Assembly: GCF_002831625.1 (NCBI RefSeq)
Contig: NZ_CP025116.1
Span: 2,657,501 to 2,721,500, forward strand
Source of the DNA: Nonlabens sp. MB-3u-79
GTDB lineage: Bacteria; Bacteroidota; Bacteroidia; Flavobacteriales; Flavobacteriaceae
Direction of reading: 5' to 3'
DNA: 64,000 nucleotides
Below are positions 1 to 9,526 of this stretch, piece after piece. Position 1 is the first letter of the stretch; every line of letters begins with the position of its first letter. Below the pieces are notes generated by a model, which saw nothing but the letters and a program-made list of their open reading frames with translations, searched no databases and was not told the origin of the DNA. Position numbers and translations under genes: made by a program.

Positions 1-114
1 AAGGAATTCTCAGTGCCAAACTTTACGCAATCACTCAAAAAGTCAAGTATTATTTGGCCCTCTTCTTACTTTATTTTACAAGTAATTGTTTTTATTCTTT
101 GTTAATTAATCCTC

Positions 115-172
115 ACAGTTACAACAACGTGTATATTGCATTTAAACAAACTGCAAACAATACATAATTAAA
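115..172 (+). repeat. Short copy of the interspersed inverted-repeat (cassette-type) element
   Basis: A left-end-like sequence, TACAACAACGTGTATATTGC at about 119-139, is followed within about 15 bases by a shortened right-end-like sequence, GCAAACAATACATAATT. The two halves are partly complementary (TGTATATTGCA against TGCAAACAATACA), so a hairpin is possible. It lies directly upstream of the first hydrolase gene. The same motifs recur across the window, for example at 19009-19143 and 57003-57142. Assignment of this shortened copy is less certain than for the full ones. Confidence 0.45.
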
Positions 173-199
173 AAACAAAGCGTTTAAAATTTTTACAAT

Positions 200-1114
200 A
201 TGAAAATAATATCACTCTTATCATTAATATGCTGTTTCAGTTTTATTTTTGAAGCAAAAGGACAAGCAGCATATCCTCCAATTATTGACGGAGCAGAGAA
301 AATTACATATAAAACTGTTGACGGAATCAAATTGAATTTATGGATGTTCACCCCAAAAAACCACAAAATAACGGACAATGCTCCTGCCGTAGTATTTTTC
401 TTTGGAGGTGGCTGGAGAGAAGGAAATCCTGCTCAATTTGTAAAACATTGCGAATATTTATCGGCGAGAGGAATGGTTGCAATAGTTGCAGATTATCGAG
501 TGAAAAACAGGCACGGGGTTCCTGCTAAAGATTGTGTGTCGGATGCCAAGTCAGCAATTCGTTGGGTTCGAAAAAATGCTTTGGAATTTGGTATAGATAG
601 TAATAGAATTGCAGCAGGAGGCGGTTCTGCTGGAGGTCATTTAGCTGCGGCATGTGCCACTTTACCAAAGTTTGACGACGGAAATGAAAATATATCCATC
701 AGTTCAAAACCAAATGCCTTGGTTCTTTTCAATCCGGTTCTAGTATTACTACCTATCACTGGAGAAAAAAAATTCAATGAAAAACTGGACGGTTTGGAAA
801 TAAGGATAGGAACAAAACCTATGAATCTGTCACCTTACCATAATATGATTGGTAATATACCCCCAACAATTATTTTTCATGGAACAGGTGATGAAAACGT
901 ACCCTTTATGACGGTAAAATTGTTTACAAAAAAGATGCATAAATTAGGCAACGAATGCACACTAGTTGCCTACCAAGGAGAACCGCATGGATTCTTTAAT
1001 TACGGAAAAAAATCAAATGCCTTGTTTGTTGATACCGTTCACAAAATGGATGAATTCTTGGTTTCATTGGGCTACCTTAATGCACCCCCAGAGACATTAG
1101 TTATTTCGAATTAA
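200..1114 (+). CDS. Exported alpha/beta hydrolase, BD-FAE/carboxylesterase-like
   Basis: A 304-residue protein with a cleavable signal peptide (about residues 1-22, ending near KGQA), so it is probably periplasmic or outer-surface. The nucleophile elbow GGGSAGG places the catalytic Ser at 143. The likely acid is Asp231 (GTGDENVP) and the likely base His263 (GEPHGFF). An oxyanion-type FGGGW segment near residues 68-72 replaces the usual HGGGW. These features match the BD-FAE/alpha-beta hydrolase_3 esterases, which remove acyl groups from sugars or small esters; the substrate cannot be told from sequence. A related lipoprotein esterase is encoded at 32943-33920. A short repeat element lies upstream, and two further alpha/beta hydrolases and a sulfatase follow on the same strand, suggesting polymer or ester degradation. 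Confidence 0.85.
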   Translation: MKIISLLSLICCFSFIFEAKGQAAYPPIIDGAEKITYKTVDGIKLNLWMFTPKNHKITDNAPAVVFFFGGGWREGNPAQFVKHCEYLSARGMVAIVADYRVKNRHGVPAKDCVSDAKSAIRWVRKNALEFGIDSNRIAAGGGSAGGHLAAACATLPKFDDGNENISISSKPNALVLFNPVLVLLPITGEKKFNEKLDGLEIRIGTKPMNLSPYHNMIGNIPPTIIFHGTGDENVPFMTVKLFTKKMHKLGNECTLVAYQGEPHGFFNYGKKSNALFVDTVHKMDEFLVSLGYLNAPPETLVISN

Positions 1115-1349
1115 TATAGAATTGTAATTCTAATTGCACTAGAATTTAATATTTTGTGTAAAAATGTAATTCTTCGTGCTGTATATGAAAGCTTTTAACC
1201 CGATTAAACTGTGAGGCCGTTTGATCAGAAATGACGACAAAATATACTACTGCCCCAACAATTTTACACCCTAACTAATACAACCTGAATCTGTTAAAGT
1301 TGGATATGGTTTACATCGTTATATAACATTAAATATTACATATACTGAA

Positions 1350-1646
1350 ATGATTAATTCTGGACAGATCTGATTACTCAATGAGGAACTCCGGATCTCA
1401 TTGGCAGAATTAGATAGGACAAAAGATTCCTATATCATTATCAATGCACAAACTGTCAACAGTATTTTTGCCCAGAGAAAAGAGGTGGAAAAACACTGGA
1501 ATCTTACACAGCTTAACTTTGTTGCATCACTTGGGGTCGAATCAAACGATGAAGACCTTTTAAAAGGTTTGCGACTTGAAGTGAATTTAGTGATGGATGG
1601 ATATAGTTGGAATTTCAATATTATTGATAGATACGAAGAAATATAA
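1350..1646 (+). pseudogene. Small unrecognised gene interrupted by an in-frame TGA
   Basis: An ATG at 1350 opens MINSGQI and then meets TGA at 1371-1373. The same frame continues for about 90 more codons to the stop at 1644-1646. A TTG at 1401 could restart translation and give 81 residues (MAELDRTKDSYI...). The sequence is acidic and looks coding (…VNSIFAQRKEVEKHW…) but I do not recognise a family. It is either a nonsense-mutated small gene or a shorter gene with a TTG start. The surrounding 780 bases (1115-1895) hold no other gene I can support. Confidence 0.4.
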
Positions 1647-1895
1647 TAATAAAAAAAACAGCGCACTTATTTCTCTTGTTGATCTTCTACTAAAAAGATT
1701 TGGATAACCATATTTGAATCACATAAAAAAGGATAATAACATTACGACAACCAACACTTTATAAATGCGCAATGACTCAGTTGACCGCTAAAGCTATCAT
1801 TTGTATCTTTCTGACAATTAATAATGATGAGGCGTAGACTCAGGACTTTTAATCAACACTTCACTTACCTTCAAAACATTAATATAAGCTGAAAA

Positions 1896-2525
1896 ATGAA
1901 CAGAATCTTAATAATTAACCAATCCTTAAAACCCACAATTAATTTAAATATTTTAAAATACGCGTTTCTAGTTTTAATTTTTATTTCTTCCTGCAAGGAA
2001 AAAGAAATAAATTTAAAAACAGTCACTTATTCACAATTTGAGCTGTTTATTAATGAGACAGGCTATATTACAGATGCTCAAAAATATGGATGGTCAATAG
2101 TCCAAATCGACGTTTATAATTTCAAAAAAGTAGCTAATGCTTGTTGGAAAACCCCCGACGGAATTAATAAAGTTGCCTCAAGAAAACTTCCTGTTACACA
2201 AGTAAGTTATAATGATGCTTTAGCTTATTGTAAATGGGCAAAAAAAAGACTTCCTAGCTATAACGAATATTGGAAAATTGTAAAAAATGACAACCGTATA
2301 ATTGTATCTGAGAATAAACTTCCAATCTCTGAAGTGGACAATGTAAACATTGTAGGTAATGTATGGGATATTACTAAAAACGAAAATAATGAATCTATAA
2401 GACTAGCTGGAGGTTCTCTTTTTTGCTCTGAAAGCAATTGTCACGGGACTATTAAAGAAAGAGAATTATTTGTTGACAAGGAAACTGGAAATATTCACAT
2501 AGGTTTTTCTGTTCTAGATTTATAA
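1896..2525 (+). CDS. Lipoprotein formylglycine-generating enzyme-like (SUMF1/FGE-sulfatase domain)
   Basis: A 209-residue protein. A hydrophobic segment ends in a lipobox (FISSC, Cys33), so the protein should be exported and lipid-anchored. The rest is a compressed FGE-sulfatase domain: CWKTPDG near 83-89, LPVTQVSYNDALAYCKWAKK at 98-117, RLPSYNEYW, GNVWDI at 154-159, and GGSLFCSESNCHGT at 172-185. The last segment carries two Cys (177 and 182) with the four-residue spacing of the catalytic pair in true FGEs, which oxidise the Cys of sulfatase CxPxR motifs to formylglycine using O2. Many family members lack these Cys. It is shorter than usual FGEs and lacks the WG…N region and the final GFR Arg (here GFS). 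A sulfatase with the target motif lies 2.4 kb downstream on the same strand, so maturation of that enzyme is a reasonable inference. Confidence 0.75.
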   Translation: MNRILIINQSLKPTINLNILKYAFLVLIFISSCKEKEINLKTVTYSQFELFINETGYITDAQKYGWSIVQIDVYNFKKVANACWKTPDGINKVASRKLPVTQVSYNDALAYCKWAKKRLPSYNEYWKIVKNDNRIIVSENKLPISEVDNVNIVGNVWDITKNENNESIRLAGGSLFCSESNCHGTIKERELFVDKETGNIHIGFSVLDL

Positions 2526-2918
2526 AATAAAAGCCTATGCCTAGCAACGAGTATTCTCAATTGCTAAATTATAATACTTAATAAAATAAAAATAAACTTC
2601 TGATACGTTTTTTTGTTGAATTAACTGTTTAACCATGCAACTAATCATTTGCAAAATATTTCTCACATCCAAATATTCAGCGCATTGTTTCTTTAGATTA
2701 TTTTATGAAACCATACAAGTAAGTGCATTTGCAATCACCTTTAGCCACGTTTATTGTATATGCATTTCAATAATTTCTTTCTTAAACAATATGTTTTAAT
2801 TTTAATCTGTTAATAAAAAGCATATAACACGACTTATGTACCTAACTCCTTACCTCCCTCAATACATAGTCGAACCATTAGTTTCAATGAGAGGTTTTAA
2901 TGATAAATACACTTAGCT
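2526..2918 (+). other. Intergenic stretch, no gene recognised
   Basis: About 390 bases without a supportable reading frame. GCCTAGCAACGAGTATTC… near 2545 and GCAACTAATCATTTGC near 2637 weakly resemble the left and right ends of the window's interspersed inverted-repeat element, so this may be a worn copy. Nothing else stands out. Confidence 0.4.
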
Positions 2919-3788
2919 ATGAACAAAAATATGAGAGGATTTTTACTTACTTGTACACTATCAATACTGGGTGCGAATCTATCTGTAGCGCAAAGTATTG
3001 TCGCTCATATAATGACAGCTGCAGATCGCCATAAGCTGGGAGGAGACAATGTAATGGCAACTGCTCAAACATCCAATTTTGAAGCTAGAACTTATGTGAA
3101 TAATGAGAATGATACATTGCTTTATCGATTATTAAGACCCATAAATTACGACCCTAATAAAAAGTACCCTTTGGTCATATGTCTGTCGGGATCCGGGGGA
3201 CGTGGAACTGATAATATAAGACAAATTGCGGGTTGCTGGCCAGCTCAAATTCTATCAAAACAAGAAAATAGAGAGAAATACCCAGCATTTATTTTTGTGC
3301 CACAATGTCCCCAGGGGTCTGACTGGGGAAGGTCTCTAGGAGTAAGCGAGAAAGAAATCCGATTTAAACTTGGGAGTTTTACCCAACCGAGTGTTGATTC
3401 CATAGTTCTAGAAGCTATTAGCACTTTGGAAAAAGAGTTTAATATAGATATAAAAAGACGTTATGTAACCGGACAGTCAATGGGGGGTTATGGGACTTGG
3501 CATTTCATATTAAATCATCCAGAGATGTTTGCAGCAGCCATACCGATTTGCGGAGGAGGCAATCCTAGTCTTGCACAAAATATCGTTAATTTACCTGTCT
3601 GGGTTTTTCATGGTCAAAAAGATAGCGCCGTTCCTGTAGACTTTTCACGAAATATGGTTGAGGCTATAAAAAAGGAAGGCGGAGACCCAAATTATAATGA
3701 GTTTTCAGGAGCCTATCATGTCGTTTGGCCTCTTGCATATGATACTCCGGGTTTGCTCGATTGGTTATTTGCTCAGAATAATAATTAA
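2919..3788 (+). CDS. Exported alpha/beta hydrolase, esterase/dienelactone-hydrolase-like
   Basis: A 289-residue protein with a signal peptide (hydrophobic stretch at about 8-23, then SVAQS). The core begins at KKYPLVICLSGSGGRG (oxyanion loop). The nucleophile elbow GQSMGGYGTW places Ser187, with Asp235 (GQKDSAVP) and His267 (GAYHVVW) as the likely rest of the triad. This pattern is that of the secreted 'prolyl oligopeptidase/phospholipase-carboxylesterase' lipoprotein esterases common in Bacteroidota. The next hydrolase starts 38 bases downstream with no repeat element between, so the two are probably co-transcribed. The substrate is unknown; the sulfatase downstream suggests modified polysaccharide. 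Confidence 0.85.
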   Translation: MNKNMRGFLLTCTLSILGANLSVAQSIVAHIMTAADRHKLGGDNVMATAQTSNFEARTYVNNENDTLLYRLLRPINYDPNKKYPLVICLSGSGGRGTDNIRQIAGCWPAQILSKQENREKYPAFIFVPQCPQGSDWGRSLGVSEKEIRFKLGSFTQPSVDSIVLEAISTLEKEFNIDIKRRYVTGQSMGGYGTWHFILNHPEMFAAAIPICGGGNPSLAQNIVNLPVWVFHGQKDSAVPVDFSRNMVEAIKKEGGDPNYNEFSGAYHVVWPLAYDTPGLLDWLFAQNNN

Positions 3789-3826
3789 CTATAAAGAAAC
3801 TAACAAAAGATAAACACCAGCTAAAC

Positions 3827-4723
3827 ATGAAACAATTATACCCTATTATACTATTCTTGACACTAATTTTTCCTACCCACTCTTATAGCCAAGCAATATT
3901 CAATGATAGCCTTTCTATGGGCAGCAATTATGAAAAAGCTGCATTTCGAATTTGGATAAATGACAGCACCCAATTTATTGAAGGAGTTATTGTGATCGTC
4001 CCTGGATCTAATGGCGATGCTCGTGCTAATATACTAGACCCAGCCTGGCAGAAGTTGGCTACCAAGCATAACTTGGCTATTATGGGGTGTAATTTTATAG
4101 ATAAGAGACATGAGAATATGATGATTGAAGAATATGCTTATGCACCTAATGGTAGTGGACAAGCTTTGCTTAATGCCTTATCCAATTTCTCTATTCAAAG
4201 TAAACATCCAGAGTTAGAATATGCTCCTCTTGCACTCTGGGGGATGTCGGCAGGTGGGCAATTCAACTACGAATTTGTATGTTGGAAACCTGAGCGTGTA
4301 ATTACGTTTGTTGTTAACAAAGGCGGTGTTTATTATACTTCTCTTTCTCCTGCAAAAAGCTGGGAAGTGCCTGGAATCTTTTTTACTGGAGATCTAGACA
4401 CGCCGTATAGAAGTAATATTATAAAAGGGATTTTTACAATTAATAGAAGGTTCGGAGCTAAATGGGCTTTAATCGAAGAACCTAATATGAAACATCGAAT
4501 AGGCAGTTCACAACAATTTTCCATTGAATACTTCGATGCTATTATTCCAAAACGGTTGAAAGAAAAAAACATCTTATCTTCACTATTAGATAAAGGTATT
4601 ATTGGATCATTAAAATCAAAAAAAATAATTAAAGACGGTCAAGATATAAATGACGTTACAAACTGGTTTCCAAATAAGTCGTTAGCTGAGAAATGGTTGT
4701 CACTTGTAAAAAACGGTAAGTAA
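3827..4723 (+). CDS. Exported alpha/beta hydrolase family protein
   Basis: A 298-residue protein with a signal peptide (about 1-22, …THSYSQA). The strand leading to VIVIVPGSNGD (residues 54-63) is an oxyanion-type loop. GMSAGGQFNY places the nucleophile at Ser141, with Asp189 or Asp191 in FFTGDLDTPY and His223 (NMKHRIG) completing a plausible triad. It diverges more from well-known families than its upstream neighbour, with which it probably forms a two-gene transcript (38-base spacing). It could be an esterase or a peptidase-like hydrolase. Confidence 0.75.
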   Translation: MKQLYPIILFLTLIFPTHSYSQAIFNDSLSMGSNYEKAAFRIWINDSTQFIEGVIVIVPGSNGDARANILDPAWQKLATKHNLAIMGCNFIDKRHENMMIEEYAYAPNGSGQALLNALSNFSIQSKHPELEYAPLALWGMSAGGQFNYEFVCWKPERVITFVVNKGGVYYTSLSPAKSWEVPGIFFTGDLDTPYRSNIIKGIFTINRRFGAKWALIEEPNMKHRIGSSQQFSIEYFDAIIPKRLKEKNILSSLLDKGIIGSLKSKKIIKDGQDINDVTNWFPNKSLAEKWLSLVKNGK

Positions 4724-4911
4724 CCTGACCTGTGAATGAATGGGGTTTCATCGGACAGGATAAAGTGTGGATTGGAAAGTTAGCCACAAATCGTAAATTT
4801 AAAAAACAGCCATGCTTTGACTAGACAGAAAGGTTAGCACCTTCTGTTCCTCACATTTTATAGCCAAATGTTATACATCGTGCCAAAAATTAAAAAAAAC
4901 AAAAGGAAGTT

Positions 4912-6579
4912 ATGAATTTAGTACCAAATAAAATAAACCATTCTCTTTTCTTAAATAGTTGTCTTGTATTGCTTATATTGTTAAGTTCAGCTTCATGTTC
5001 AGTAAAAGGGAAGGAAAATAAACTAGACCAAAGACCTAATATAATATTGTTAGTAGCTGATGATTTGGGTTATGCTGATTTAGGTTGTTATGGTGGTGAT
5101 ATTGAAACTCCAAATATTGATATGTTAGCCGCTAGTGGTTTACGATTTAGCAGTTATCATACCGCTCCTTTATGTGCCCCAACAAGAGCTATGCTCCTTT
5201 CTGGAAACGACAACCATATTGCAGGAATGGGAAGACAAGGTCTCACAACTGACGAATTTGGTTATGAGGGAAAATTAACGAGCCGAATAGCAACTATTCC
5301 TCAAATTCTAAGCAAATCTGGTTATCATACCTACATGGCAGGTAAGTGGCATCTTGGCGAAACACCTGAGGCAAATCCTCATCAAAAAGGGTTTGAACAT
5401 TCATTTGCAATGCTTGATGGCGCAGCTAATCATTACAATGATCAAGGATTATTTGAAGGAAATCCAATTTCTCCATATACAGAAGATGGTATGCCAGCTA
5501 CATGGGAGGATGGGGACTTTTCAACGGATTTTTATACTGATAAATTAATTGAATATATCAACAGACATAAAGAAGATAAAAAACCTTTTTTTGCTTTTGC
5601 TGCCTATACTGCTCCGCATTGGCCATTACAAGTAGATGAGAAATATTGGAAAAAATATGAAGGTCGCTATGATGATGGATATGATAAACTGAAACAAAAG
5701 CGACTTCAGAGTCTTAAAAAGGCTGGTTTGATTCCTGAAAACACAGTGCTTCCTCCAAATCTTGAAAGCATTAAATATTGGGAATCCTTGTCTGAAAAAG
5801 AAAAAATGAAAGAGTCCAGAAAAATGGAATTATATGCCGGAATGGTTGATAATTTAGATTTCAATGTTGGTCGTTTAATACAGCATTTGAAAGAGATGGG
5901 AGTATATGAAAATACTTTAATTGTATTTATGTCTGATAACGGAGCAGCAGGTAATGACTTTTATAATAATGATAGATTCGGGCCATTCATTCGAGAACAT
6001 TTCAATGACGACTATGAAAATATGGGGCAACCGAATTCCTTTATATCCTATGGAGCTCCATGGGCTGAAGCAGGGTCTTCCCCTTTTCGACATTTTAAAG
6101 GCTTTACAACAGAAGGGGGCATGACCTCTGCAATGATTATCTCAGGACCTAATGTGGAAAGAAAAAATGAAATCCATCATGGATTAACCACGGTAATGGA
6201 TATTGCTCCTACTTTTTATGAAGCGACAAATACTGAATATCCTAAAATATTTGAAAATAATAGTTTATATCCTCTTAAAGGCAGTTCCATTATACCACTG
6301 GCTAGAGGAGAATCAGAAGAAGTGCATCCCTCAGATTATGTATTTGGCTTCGAACATAACAATAAGGCAATGATAAGAAAGGGGAAATGGAAAATAACCA
6401 ATGACAAAAGACCATTTAGTATTCAAAATTTTGAACTATTTGATCTTTCAATAGACTTGGGGGAGCAAAATGATCTCAAGGAATTGGAACCCAATAAATA
6501 TGAAGAATTACTCATGGAATGGTCTAAATTCTCCGAAGAAATAAAGGTCCAGGTACCAACTCCTTCAGGTGGTGATTGA
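4912..6579 (+). CDS. Lipoprotein arylsulfatase (S1 family, AtsA-like)
   Basis: A 555-residue protein with a lipobox (SSASC, Cys29), so it is probably lipid-anchored outside the cytoplasm. The type I sulfatase signature is intact: metal-binding D50-D51 in LLVADDLGYAD, and CAPTR at 88-92, where Cys88 would be converted to formylglycine. GNDNHIAGMG, the Lys motif AGKWHLG and the second metal-binding segment MSDNGAAGND follow. The inserts and GNDNHIAGMG resemble Pseudomonas-type arylsulfatases (AtsA, subfamily S1_4). It hydrolyses sulfate esters; the natural substrate, an aryl or sugar sulfate, is not determinable. The FGE-like lipoprotein at 1896-2525 is the obvious candidate activator. A right-end-like repeat fragment (TTATACATCGTGCCAAAAAT, near 4870-4889) precedes it. 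Confidence 0.93.
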   Translation: MNLVPNKINHSLFLNSCLVLLILLSSASCSVKGKENKLDQRPNIILLVADDLGYADLGCYGGDIETPNIDMLAASGLRFSSYHTAPLCAPTRAMLLSGNDNHIAGMGRQGLTTDEFGYEGKLTSRIATIPQILSKSGYHTYMAGKWHLGETPEANPHQKGFEHSFAMLDGAANHYNDQGLFEGNPISPYTEDGMPATWEDGDFSTDFYTDKLIEYINRHKEDKKPFFAFAAYTAPHWPLQVDEKYWKKYEGRYDDGYDKLKQKRLQSLKKAGLIPENTVLPPNLESIKYWESLSEKEKMKESRKMELYAGMVDNLDFNVGRLIQHLKEMGVYENTLIVFMSDNGAAGNDFYNNDRFGPFIREHFNDDYENMGQPNSFISYGAPWAEAGSSPFRHFKGFTTEGGMTSAMIISGPNVERKNEIHHGLTTVMDIAPTFYEATNTEYPKIFENNSLYPLKGSSIIPLARGESEEVHPSDYVFGFEHNNKAMIRKGKWKITNDKRPFSIQNFELFDLSIDLGEQNDLKELEPNKYEELLMEWSKFSEEIKVQVPTPSGGD

Positions 6580-6829
6580 ATGAAATTAAAATGCTAGAAT
6601 ACGCAACAAAGTATAAAAAAATAGACTTGGAATAGATTTAAAAAAAAGCTTTTTTTTATGGGCTTCTCTAGGGTTTAGAAAGTGACAATAAACAATATTT
6701 AAATAATATTGAGTTTTATAATGAATTCGGAAAATCCTAAAAAATTCTCTCTGGTTAGTTTTCTTTTACTAACTTGGTTTCAACAAACGCAAACAACTAT
6801 AAAGGAACAGGTTAGAAACAATATTCAAT

Positions 6830-8380
6830 ATGAAATTCCATATTAAATCAATTCTTAAATATAGTACCTATTGCGTCATTGCTTTGATTGTATTGGCTTC
6901 TTGTAGTTCAAATAATACCATTAGTCAAGAAACAGATTTTTGTCTGAGTATTCACCGGAATGATAGTATATCACTTTCCAATGAGCTTAAAGACATTACA
7001 GGACTCATGGATACACTTACAGGTGTTTATGTGCTAGAAGACGGTAGTGGCTCAATGGTGGCCAGAGCCTGGCTAAGTGAATATGCAGAAAAGACCATTG
7101 ATATACAATACTTCATTTTCTCAATGGATAACATTGGTCTTATTGCCTGTGATTATTTGATTCGAGCTGCTGATCGAGGAGTTCAAATAAGAATTATTGT
7201 TGACGACATAATGGTTGATGCCGATATTGAAGACATCTTATCATTTAATGCTCATGAGAATATTAGTGTTAAAATATATAACCCAGGTGTCAATTTAGGC
7301 AAGAACATTTTTGGCAAAATCAAGAAACTCACAACAGATTTTAGATCTGCCAACCAACGAATGCATAACAAAACCTTCACCGTAGATGGCAAAATAGTTA
7401 TCACTGGCGGCCGTAATATCGCTGATGAATATTTTGATTATGATCATGAATATAACTTTCGAGATAGAGATATCTTATTGCTGGGTGAGGCGACAAAAAA
7501 AGTAAATACCTCTTTTAATGAATTCTGGAATAGTGAGTTAAGCAAGAATGTATCTGATATCGTAAAAAAAGATACTGATATCGTTTATACAGCAAATAGA
7601 TTCGACAAGCTTCATGAATATGCATGTAACCCAGAAAATTTTTGGCCACAGGTGAGAGAAAGAATCGTGAACTTACCAGCAACATTTAATGCGATAAAGA
7701 AATCTAATAATCTAGTTTGGGTGGATGATGTTGAGTTCATTTCAGACATACCAGGCAAAAATGAAGGCAATAGTGGTTTAGGAGGTGGCGGAGTTTCAAC
7801 TAGTGCTTTAATTGAACTGATTAAAAATGCCAAGTCATCCATTGATATTCAGACGCCCTATTTAATTACAACAGAGCTAAGTCGTAATTTATTCAGAGAA
7901 GCCGTAGAACGGGGAGTGAAAATTAAAATACTCACTAATAGTCTTGCGTCAACAGACAATGTTGAGGCTTTTAGCAGCTATCAAAGTGACAGAGAAAAAT
8001 TACTGGGAACCGGAGTTAGCATATATGAATTTCGCCCAGATGCTGCAGAACGAACTAGAATAATGACCGGTGAACTTCAAGAAACCTTGGAACATCAACC
8101 AATATTTGGACTTCATGCAAAATCGATGGTTATTGATGGAAACACAACGGTTATTGGAACATTTAATCTTGATCCTAGAAGTGCCAATTTGAACACGGAG
8201 TGTATCGTTATTGTTCGCTCTGATAAAGTTTCTAGAGGTGTCTTAAAAGGTATGGAAACAGAATTTAAACCTGAAAACTCCTGGGAAATAACATTAGAAT
8301 ACAACCCAGATTCAGAGGTGAATAACTTGAAGCGTTTAAAAACATGGACAAGAAAAATAATCCCAAAAGCAATTTTATAA
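6830..8380 (+). CDS. Phospholipase D-family lipoprotein (two HKD motifs; cardiolipin-synthase-like)
   Basis: A 516-residue protein with a lipobox (VLASC, Cys25). It has two complete HxK(x)4D motifs: H179-K181-D186 (MHNKTFTVDG, then GGRNIADEYF) and H429-K431-D436 (LHAKSMVIDG, then GTFNLDPRSANLNTE). Paired HKD motifs in one chain form the PLD active site. The overall layout is that of the periplasmic PLD/cardiolipin-synthase family (ClsC/YmdC-like), which transfers or hydrolyses phosphatidyl groups. A lipid-anchored form fits a role on envelope phospholipids, but phosphodiesterase activity on other substrates is possible. It stands alone, with about 250 bases of gap upstream and 118 downstream. 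Confidence 0.9.
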   Translation: MKFHIKSILKYSTYCVIALIVLASCSSNNTISQETDFCLSIHRNDSISLSNELKDITGLMDTLTGVYVLEDGSGSMVARAWLSEYAEKTIDIQYFIFSMDNIGLIACDYLIRAADRGVQIRIIVDDIMVDADIEDILSFNAHENISVKIYNPGVNLGKNIFGKIKKLTTDFRSANQRMHNKTFTVDGKIVITGGRNIADEYFDYDHEYNFRDRDILLLGEATKKVNTSFNEFWNSELSKNVSDIVKKDTDIVYTANRFDKLHEYACNPENFWPQVRERIVNLPATFNAIKKSNNLVWVDDVEFISDIPGKNEGNSGLGGGGVSTSALIELIKNAKSSIDIQTPYLITTELSRNLFREAVERGVKIKILTNSLASTDNVEAFSSYQSDREKLLGTGVSIYEFRPDAAERTRIMTGELQETLEHQPIFGLHAKSMVIDGNTTVIGTFNLDPRSANLNTECIVIVRSDKVSRGVLKGMETEFKPENSWEITLEYNPDSEVNNLKRLKTWTRKIIPKAIL

Positions 8381-8498
8381 GCTATATATAACTCCTGCTA
8401 ACCATGTATAGGAAGCTGTTGTAACTAATTTTGGAACCGAGAGATTCCCTTTGTTGTAACATTAAAACTTTTGCGTTGTCTTCATATTAAAAAATAAA

Positions 8499-9239
8499 AT
8501 GAATATACTTCGAAGCCTTATTTTAGTTATCCCAATATTATGTGTTATTTCATGTGATTCCAATTCAAAGAAATCCTCAATAGCGAAAGTAGCTGTTGTC
8601 TTTCAAGAAGACTCTCTCAAATTTACGAAATCGCAAAAAGTTTTCATCCGTGAAGTGATAAGCAAATCAGAAAAGGAGGTTCGCAATCTTTTACCGAATC
8701 TACCAGATAGTATAAAAGTGATTGTTGAAGCTGTGGATTGGGACCTTGATATTGTTAATGGTGTAACTGGAAGGACAGAAACTAATCATCCACCTCTAGT
8801 CCTCGTTCAAATATCACACAATTACAAGGGTGGTGTAATTGAATCGGTATATCAAGGTATTAAGGCTACTGTATTTCACGAATTCCATCACTTGTCCCGC
8901 GGCTGGGCTATACAGGACAACAAATTTAGTTATGGAATCCCTAATGCCATGGTTAATGAAGGTTTGGCAGTTGCGTTTACAGAAATATATACAGGAAATA
9001 TAAATGATGTAAACTCCTATCCTAAAGAGGCTGGTCGTTGGGTAAAAGAGATATTGGCACTTCCTCTAGATGCAGATTATGCTCAGTGGGTAATGGGTGA
9101 ACACCCTGATGGAAGAACATATATAGGGTATCGAACTGGTAATTTTTTAGTGAGACGAGCGATGAAAAAATCAGGAAAAAGTATTTTAGAGTTAAGCGAC
9201 CTGATGCCGAATGAAATAATTAAACTAGCTGGATACTAA
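8499..9239 (+). CDS. Lipoprotein putative zinc metalloprotease (DUF2268-like)
   Basis: A 246-residue protein with a lipobox (CVISC, Cys19). A zinc-binding HEFHH motif lies at 127-131, embedded in TVFHEFHHLSRGW, and the probable third ligand is Glu154 in MVNEGLAVAF. The arrangement HExxHxxR plus a downstream NEGLA resembles the DUF2268 'predicted Zn-dependent protease' family. Periplasmic or outer-membrane location is likely. It is a single gene with no co-directional partner nearby. Substrate unknown. Confidence 0.75.
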   Translation: MNILRSLILVIPILCVISCDSNSKKSSIAKVAVVFQEDSLKFTKSQKVFIREVISKSEKEVRNLLPNLPDSIKVIVEAVDWDLDIVNGVTGRTETNHPPLVLVQISHNYKGGVIESVYQGIKATVFHEFHHLSRGWAIQDNKFSYGIPNAMVNEGLAVAFTEIYTGNINDVNSYPKEAGRWVKEILALPLDADYAQWVMGEHPDGRTYIGYRTGNFLVRRAMKKSGKSILELSDLMPNEIIKLAGY

Positions 9240-9434
9240 TGCTGCAAAAAAGGCTGTGTTATTTAAATGGAGCAATGACATCTCATTGTCTAAGAGGATC
9301 GTTATATAAATAATTTTAATTTTGCCTTTTATTTTATTACCTTTTATTCTCCTTTTTTTGGGCCATTAAAATAAGATAGCTTCAGAATATTACTTGCTTT
9401 TTAACCGGAAATGATCATATCTAATTAGTTGCCC

Positions 9435-9478
9435 AAACAAAAAAACTATACAAACACGTTGTACCCAATTAAAAAATT
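9435..9478 (+). repeat. Right end of interspersed inverted-repeat element
   Basis: CAAACAAAAAAACTATACAA and then ACACGTTGTACCCAATTAAAAAATTC match the right-end consensus found upstream of many starts in this window. It precedes the broken Fic gene that begins near 9527, so that decayed gene sits where an intact cassette gene would. Confidence 0.65.
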
Positions 9479-9526
9479 CAAGTTAGGTGGCTGTATCTTT
9501 TATAGTATCAAATGATAGTATCACAA

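Noticed and set aside
1371..1373. TGA as a recoded sense codon
   Set aside because: TGA is used as an ordinary stop by intact genes here (for example the sulfatase and dihydroorotase), and no selenocysteine element is seen.
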